Origin: Dama dama
Taxonomy: Eukaryota > Chordata > Mammalia > Artiodactyla > Cervidae
DNA: 64,000 nt
NCBI RefSeq assembly: GCF_033118175.1
Contig: NC_083681.1
Span: 12,046,001 to 12,110,000 of the forward strand
Reading direction: 5' to 3'
The translations under genes and the position numbers were made by a program. Below the pieces are notes generated by a model. That model was not told where the DNA came from. It worked only from the letters and a program-made list of their open reading frames with translations, and ran no database searches. Below, in pieces: positions 59,921 to 64,000 of the stretch (position 1 is the first letter of the stretch; every line of letters starts with the position of its first letter).

Positions 59921-60345
59921 ACATATGCACAAATGGAACTAGAACTTATCATACTAAGTAAGTCAGAGAGAGACTTATATATGTCACTCATACGTGGAAT
60001 CTAATTTAAAAAATGATACAAATTAATTTATTTTTAAAACAGAAAAAGACCTACAGTTATCAAAAACAAACGTATGGTTACCGAAGGGGAAATGTGGGAG
60101 GAGGGATAAATCAGGAGCTTAGAATGAATATACATACACTACTATGTACAGATCAATGACCAGCATGGCATACTCTACATCACAGAGAACGCTACTCAGC
60201 ATTCTGTGATAACCTATATAAGAAAAGAATCTTAGAAAAGAATGGATATGCGTCTATACTCAGCTCATTCACTTTGTCGTACACCTGAAAGTAACAAAAC
60301 ACTGTAAAGCAGCTATACTCCAACAAAATCTTAAAAAACACCATG

Positions 60346-60514
60346 AAATATTCTTCATTCTGTAGCCAGAATGATAGTTAAACTGAAAATCAGATAAGTG
60401 GCTGAGTTTTTTTTTTTAATTTATATATTTTTGTTTTTATTTATTTTTATTTTTTGTTTTTGTAATTTATATGCATAACATTTGTTTCCTCTGTGTGTAT
60501 ATAATTTTCTTATT
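60346..60514. repeat. T-rich low complexity
   Basis: T- and TTTTA-rich sequence at 60404-60470. Confidence 0.8.
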
Positions 60515-60780
60515 ATGTTCTATTCATTGTGCTAGTTTTAAATGTGAACAAAATAAAGACCTGTCCTTGAGTGGATCCAGTGAGATAGCAAGACTGGTGA
60601 AGAGCCCGTTTCAGTCAGTGCTGTTTGGTTAAGATCTGTAACAGAGGTCAGCCTGGCACTGAAAAATCACAGGAAGGTGCCCAGTCCATTGTTGAGCATT
60701 CAGGGAAGGCTTTTAGGAGGAGGTGACTTTCATGCTGAAGATGACAGTTGAACATGGATAGGTACAGTTGTGGCTAGGGA
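60515..60780 (-). mobile_element. L2 LINE fragment, antisense
   Basis: AAATGTGAACAAAATAAAGA, CTGTCCTTGAGTGG, CATTCAGGGAAGGCTTTTAG and GAGGAGGTGACTTTCATGC follow the reverse complement of the L2 3' region. Confidence 0.6.
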
Positions 60781-61930
60781 TATGAGTTGCATTATTTAGT
60801 TAGGGATCTTGTTTGCTGCATTAAGTAACTTAGAATTGTCTCCCAGGTAGTTATGAGGACTAGAAAATATTTTACTGAAAAACTATCAATGGTGATGCAG
60901 TTTTGAATACTTACACACACATTAAGTATCACAAACACTTCCAATATTATAGGTCATTTAAGCTTCAACATGGTTTTACCAATGTCAAATCTTTTTTTTT
61001 TTCTTTTCCCAGAGGCCCACAGCACACAGACGGTTACAGAGTGAGTAAATGCCAGAATCCAGAAAATCACAAATCAATCCTTTTTTTTTTTTTTTTCTGT
61101 AAATAAGTTACAGAATTCTGTCATTAGTAAATAGACTTCATGGATCTAACACTGTAAAAACTGCCCAGATATTTATTTAAAGCCAAATACTCTTATTTGT
61201 CTCTTCAACGATATTTAAAACCTTAACTTTTAAGTGTTGGTTATACTGTAGTGAAGCATTTAGGAAATATAGTCAATTTTTAATGATACCAGGTGGATCA
61301 TCCTAATTTCAGATTAACTACATCCCACTGACACGATTTCTTCCCCACCCTGCTGCCACCTGTCTGATACCAAACTCACTCAGCTGTGGACACTGACAGC
61401 TGGTTCTTCAGAGGGGAGTGGGGCAAGCAGGCGTCAGGTGAAAATGACTCATTAGCAATGAAATGGAAAAAATGTGCAGACTTCCCCACAGACATTTTGG
61501 ATGAAGCGTAGTTTTTTTTTTTTCCCAAGGCTTCTCTCTCTGTGTCTGTTTGAAAGCTAATTGCAAAATGATAGTAATAATGTATTTAACTTTATAAAGG
61601 TTTTGAAGTTACTATGATGTGATGCCTTCAGATTTAATTTATTTATATTTCCTCAAAACCAGTTGAGGTTTCCATTTGGATATAAATCCTAAAGGCTGAA
61701 AGATAAATACGCTGATGTTTTGGCTTTCTGTGCATGTTCAAGGTTACTGCCTTAGAAAGAACCCTGAGACAGGGAGTTAGCACACTGAATTCTAGTCATT
61801 CATTAACTACACAAAACCACGTAGTTCTCTTAACTCCCCTGGACATCAGATTGTACGTGAAGAAAAGAGACCTAAATGAGCACAGTGATTAAATTATGCT
61901 TAATTATAGATATTTATGTCTCCTGTTTCC
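60781..61930. other. No gene recognised
   Basis: T runs at 60991-61001 and 61080-61097. CAGAGTGAGTAAATGCCAGA near 61037 hints at an antisense MIR but is too short to call. A sequence of balanced composition at 61310-61470 is unassigned. Confidence 0.5.
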
Positions 61931-62140
61931 TTGGAATTCTCTGGTGGCTCCAATAGTAAAGAGTCCGCCTGTAATGCAGGAGACCCAGGTTCAATCCCTG
62001 GGTTGGGGAGATCCCCTGGAGAAGGGAATGGCAACCCACTCCAACATTCTGGCCTGGAGAATTCCATGGACAGAGAAGCCTGGTGGGCTACAGTACATGG
62101 GGTCGCAAACAGTTGGTCACAACTGAGTGACTAACACTTC
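61931..62140 (+). mobile_element. Bov-tA SINE
   Basis: TTGGAATTCTCTGGTGGCTC head, GGTTCAATCCCTGGGTTGGG, end CACAACTGAGTGACTAACAC. One of the least diverged Bov-tA copies here. Confidence 0.95.
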
Positions 62141-62663
62141 ACTTCCCTTTCTTGTTATTTACTTGAAGTTATTAATAGATTACTTATTCCTATCAAATAT
62201 CTATTATATTTTTGGATTTTATACTATTTAAAGATCTTTTCTTTGGGTATATGAAATAGTAACAAAGACAAAGTTTTATGCCTGAATCTTCAAACTGGAG
62301 TTTTCAGAAAAGCGCAAAAACAGATCAGTTTTCATGAAATTAAAAATACAGACTTATTATAAAAATGTCTCTATGCTACAAAGCATTAATGATTGAAACA
62401 TTTATAGAAAAATTTTAGTGTGAGTTAATAGTTGTACAATGTCTCCTAAAGGCACTTCAAACTATGGAAAGTTAATAATGTTTAGCTAAAAAAATTTTCC
62501 CATTTCTAAGACCAAAATGGTTGCAACACTAAAATGATAAGAAATTAAGCTGAACACACAAAAAAGAGTTCTCAGTGCACAGTGACTTCCTAATAGTAAT
62601 GTGTGCCTTTTAGGACCTTGGTTCTGGAGAATATGTCCAAATGTTAGCGACACACTGGTGTGC

Positions 62664-62713
<50 letters not shown>

Positions 62714-63179
62714 ACAATAAGAGAGATTGGTAGAGCTTCAAAATAAAGATTTTCTAAACCCATGTTCACCTTTTATCACCTGAATTCCGTTCTCACACAT
62801 GTTCATGCATCTTCAGACCTTCTCATTTCCCAATAGCCTGAAGCTTGGGCATTAGCAGCAACCACTAGAAGCCATACTCTCACCTCTGTTCCTATTAGTT
62901 AAGAATACCATCCAGCTTCAAAAAAACTAGAATATTTCTCCTTTAGTCGCTTTTGCTTTCTCAGTGAGGGGGTCAAAAGGGTTGCCTACAGCCAGTAACT
63001 AAGCACAGAATTGGTTGCTGAAATATTCTATTTCACAAAACCATGAACTCCCAGACTAGCCTTGTTACTGCTTTTTGTCAGACACTTACCACACACGTCT
63101 TCTACCTTGAAAAACTTGTATCTCCCCTAAGTCCAATGTCATGAAACAGAACTGTTTTTCAGACTCTGCAGCAAAAATC
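62141..63179. other. No gene; A/TA microsatellite
   Basis: A run then TA repeats at 62664-62709. The remainder is unassigned. Confidence 0.55.
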
Positions 63180-63660
63180 TTCACAAAGGGGACAGCAGGC
63201 TGAAGTCAGTTTTTATAGACTTTATTCTCCTAGGGCGCTGAGAATCTGTGAGAGCAACTAAAGCTGAAAAAGGTCTTCCGTGCCTTTCTAACACCGGCGC
63301 TGCAGCTGTTAGCACTTCTGGTGTCAAGGTACAAATGTCATGAAGGTACTGTCAGTAAAGTAACACCCGTAAAAAACAGCCTGGCAGTCTGGCTGGCCGC
63401 CAGCGCCCGTAATCATCTTGTTATATGCTGCTCGGAGCCGGACTTCTGTTATCACCATTCCCTCCGATAGCTCTTAATTGAAGCAAAGGGATTTGCCTCA
63501 CATCAATAGACTGAAAGGGTATTTCTGAACTCTTTAAAAGTGTAATTTCAAAGCTGAAAGCTAACTGAGGTGCTTAAAATATTATGGTTCAGCTTTCTGT
63601 AATTCATAAATTGTGTGTCACGGGAGGAAACAGCTTGAATAAAAACGTGTTCCCCAATTC
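63180..63660. other. Candidate conserved non-coding element
   Basis: No repeat signature, no long open frame, and several CpG dinucleotides unlike the surroundings (CCGCCAGCGCCCGTAATC, GCTCGGAGCCGG, CACGGGAGG). Words typical of developmental enhancers occur (CTCTTAATTGAAGC, CACATCAATAG, GCAGCTGTTAG). This is inference from composition only. Confidence 0.35.
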
Positions 63661-64000
63661 CCCAACTAGAGTCTTCTGTGGAGAGAGTACAATTGAAAAC
63701 TTCTTCAAACAGATGAAAGATATACAACACATGATGCTTATTTTGAAACTCTGTGAGTTCTAATTGGGGAAAAAAAAAAATCAATGAAGAGATTTCTTAG
63801 ACTTTGAGAGATTCTAGAGTTTATTACAAGAATGTATAAAGGATCTTACCATACTCCTGAGACTCTTCTCACCTGATTTGGGTACAATGCCAGAGTGGGA
63901 AGAGAGGCAGTGCGTGAGGCCTCTCCCCAGGGGTAGGACTCCAGGGACTGGCATATAGACAAATTGCTCGACATCATAGGTTACTTGACGATTTGCAATT
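63661..64000. other. No gene or recognised repeat
   Basis: Unassigned sequence to the end of the window; an A run lies at 63771-63780. Confidence 0.5.

Larger units (their letters stand above)
58850..60345 (+). mobile_element. Older L1 3' portion hosting BovB and Bov-tA
   Basis: ORF2 C-terminal text (CAGATGGCCAAAAAGCACAT), then after BovB CACCTCACACCAGTTAGTAT and TATGATCTAGCAATCCCAGT. After the SINE it continues AACTAGAACTTATCATACTA, GTGGAATCTAATTTAAAAAA, to GTACACCTGAAAGTAAC and GCAGCTATACTCCAAC. Frame 59368-59700 is a decayed ORF2 piece. Confidence 0.88.

Noticed and set aside
61000..61080. Antisense MIR
   Set aside because: One short MIR-like word without the flanking order.
61931..62010. 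tRNA gene suggested by box A and box B-like words
   Set aside because: These belong to the tRNA-Glu-derived head of Bov-tA; no cloverleaf-competent tRNA is present. The same applies to the other SINE heads.

Overview
The window is nuclear DNA from a ruminant (pecoran artiodactyl). The evidence is its repeat content: many copies of the RTE-type LINE BovB, tRNA-Glu-derived Bov-tA SINEs, a CHR-type SINE, and ruminant-type L1 elements with the characteristic 3' UTR. Older mammal-wide layers (L2, MIR, old L1, hAT-like DNA transposons) lie underneath. The repeats cannot separate cattle, sheep, goat, deer and so on. I find no convincing host protein-coding gene, RNA gene or CpG island. The sequence is AT-rich, and nearly every long open frame is a decayed L1 ORF2 or BovB polyprotein. 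The window reads as intergenic or deep intronic DNA. I found no new multi-gene system; the interest lies in well-preserved records of retrotransposition.

Layout. 1-3462: decayed L1 (+) that has lost the catalytic core of its reverse transcriptase (RT). 3463-8756: old sequence with MIR and an antisense L2 split by two L1-mediated insertions that share one target site, then two hairpins. 8757-9076: 26-bp minisatellite. 10811-12108: two antisense Bov-tA copies, one inside an old antisense L1. 12340-14481: young L1 with a 5' inversion and intact target-site duplications. 14482-21395: mostly unassigned DNA with L2, MIR and three BovB 3' ends. 21396-24250: rearranged BovB, Bov-tA, L1 3' end. 24251-30313: long stretch with little but MIR and L2. 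30314-31644: nested L1, Bov-tA and CHR.

31645-36985: an essentially full-length BovB inserted inside an older BovB, with target-site duplication. 37611-38180: hAT-like element and Bov-tA. 40418-41745: BovB inside another old DNA transposon. 42515-47399: Bov-tA, then a long BovB (+) that received a 5'-inverted antisense BovB and, further on, a short L1 sliver with a TA-rich duplicated block. 47400-54040: unassigned DNA with a polypyrimidine tract, a GC-richer LTR-like block, MIR, a Bov-A half and a BovB 3' end. 54041-60345: antisense BovB pieces, Bov-tA copies, an old unassigned repeat, and a BovB and a Bov-tA nested in an older L1. 60346-64000: L2, Bov-tA, a long TA microsatellite, and a repeat-free block near 63.2-63.7 kb that looks like a candidate conserved non-coding element.

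How the parts relate. L1 and BovB supply the machinery (endonuclease plus RT) that moved themselves and, in trans, the SINEs: Bov-tA shares its 3' end with BovB. Successive insertions into earlier insertions give a relative order of events. Family names come from my recognition of the sequences without database searches, so subfamily assignments and exact edges are approximate.
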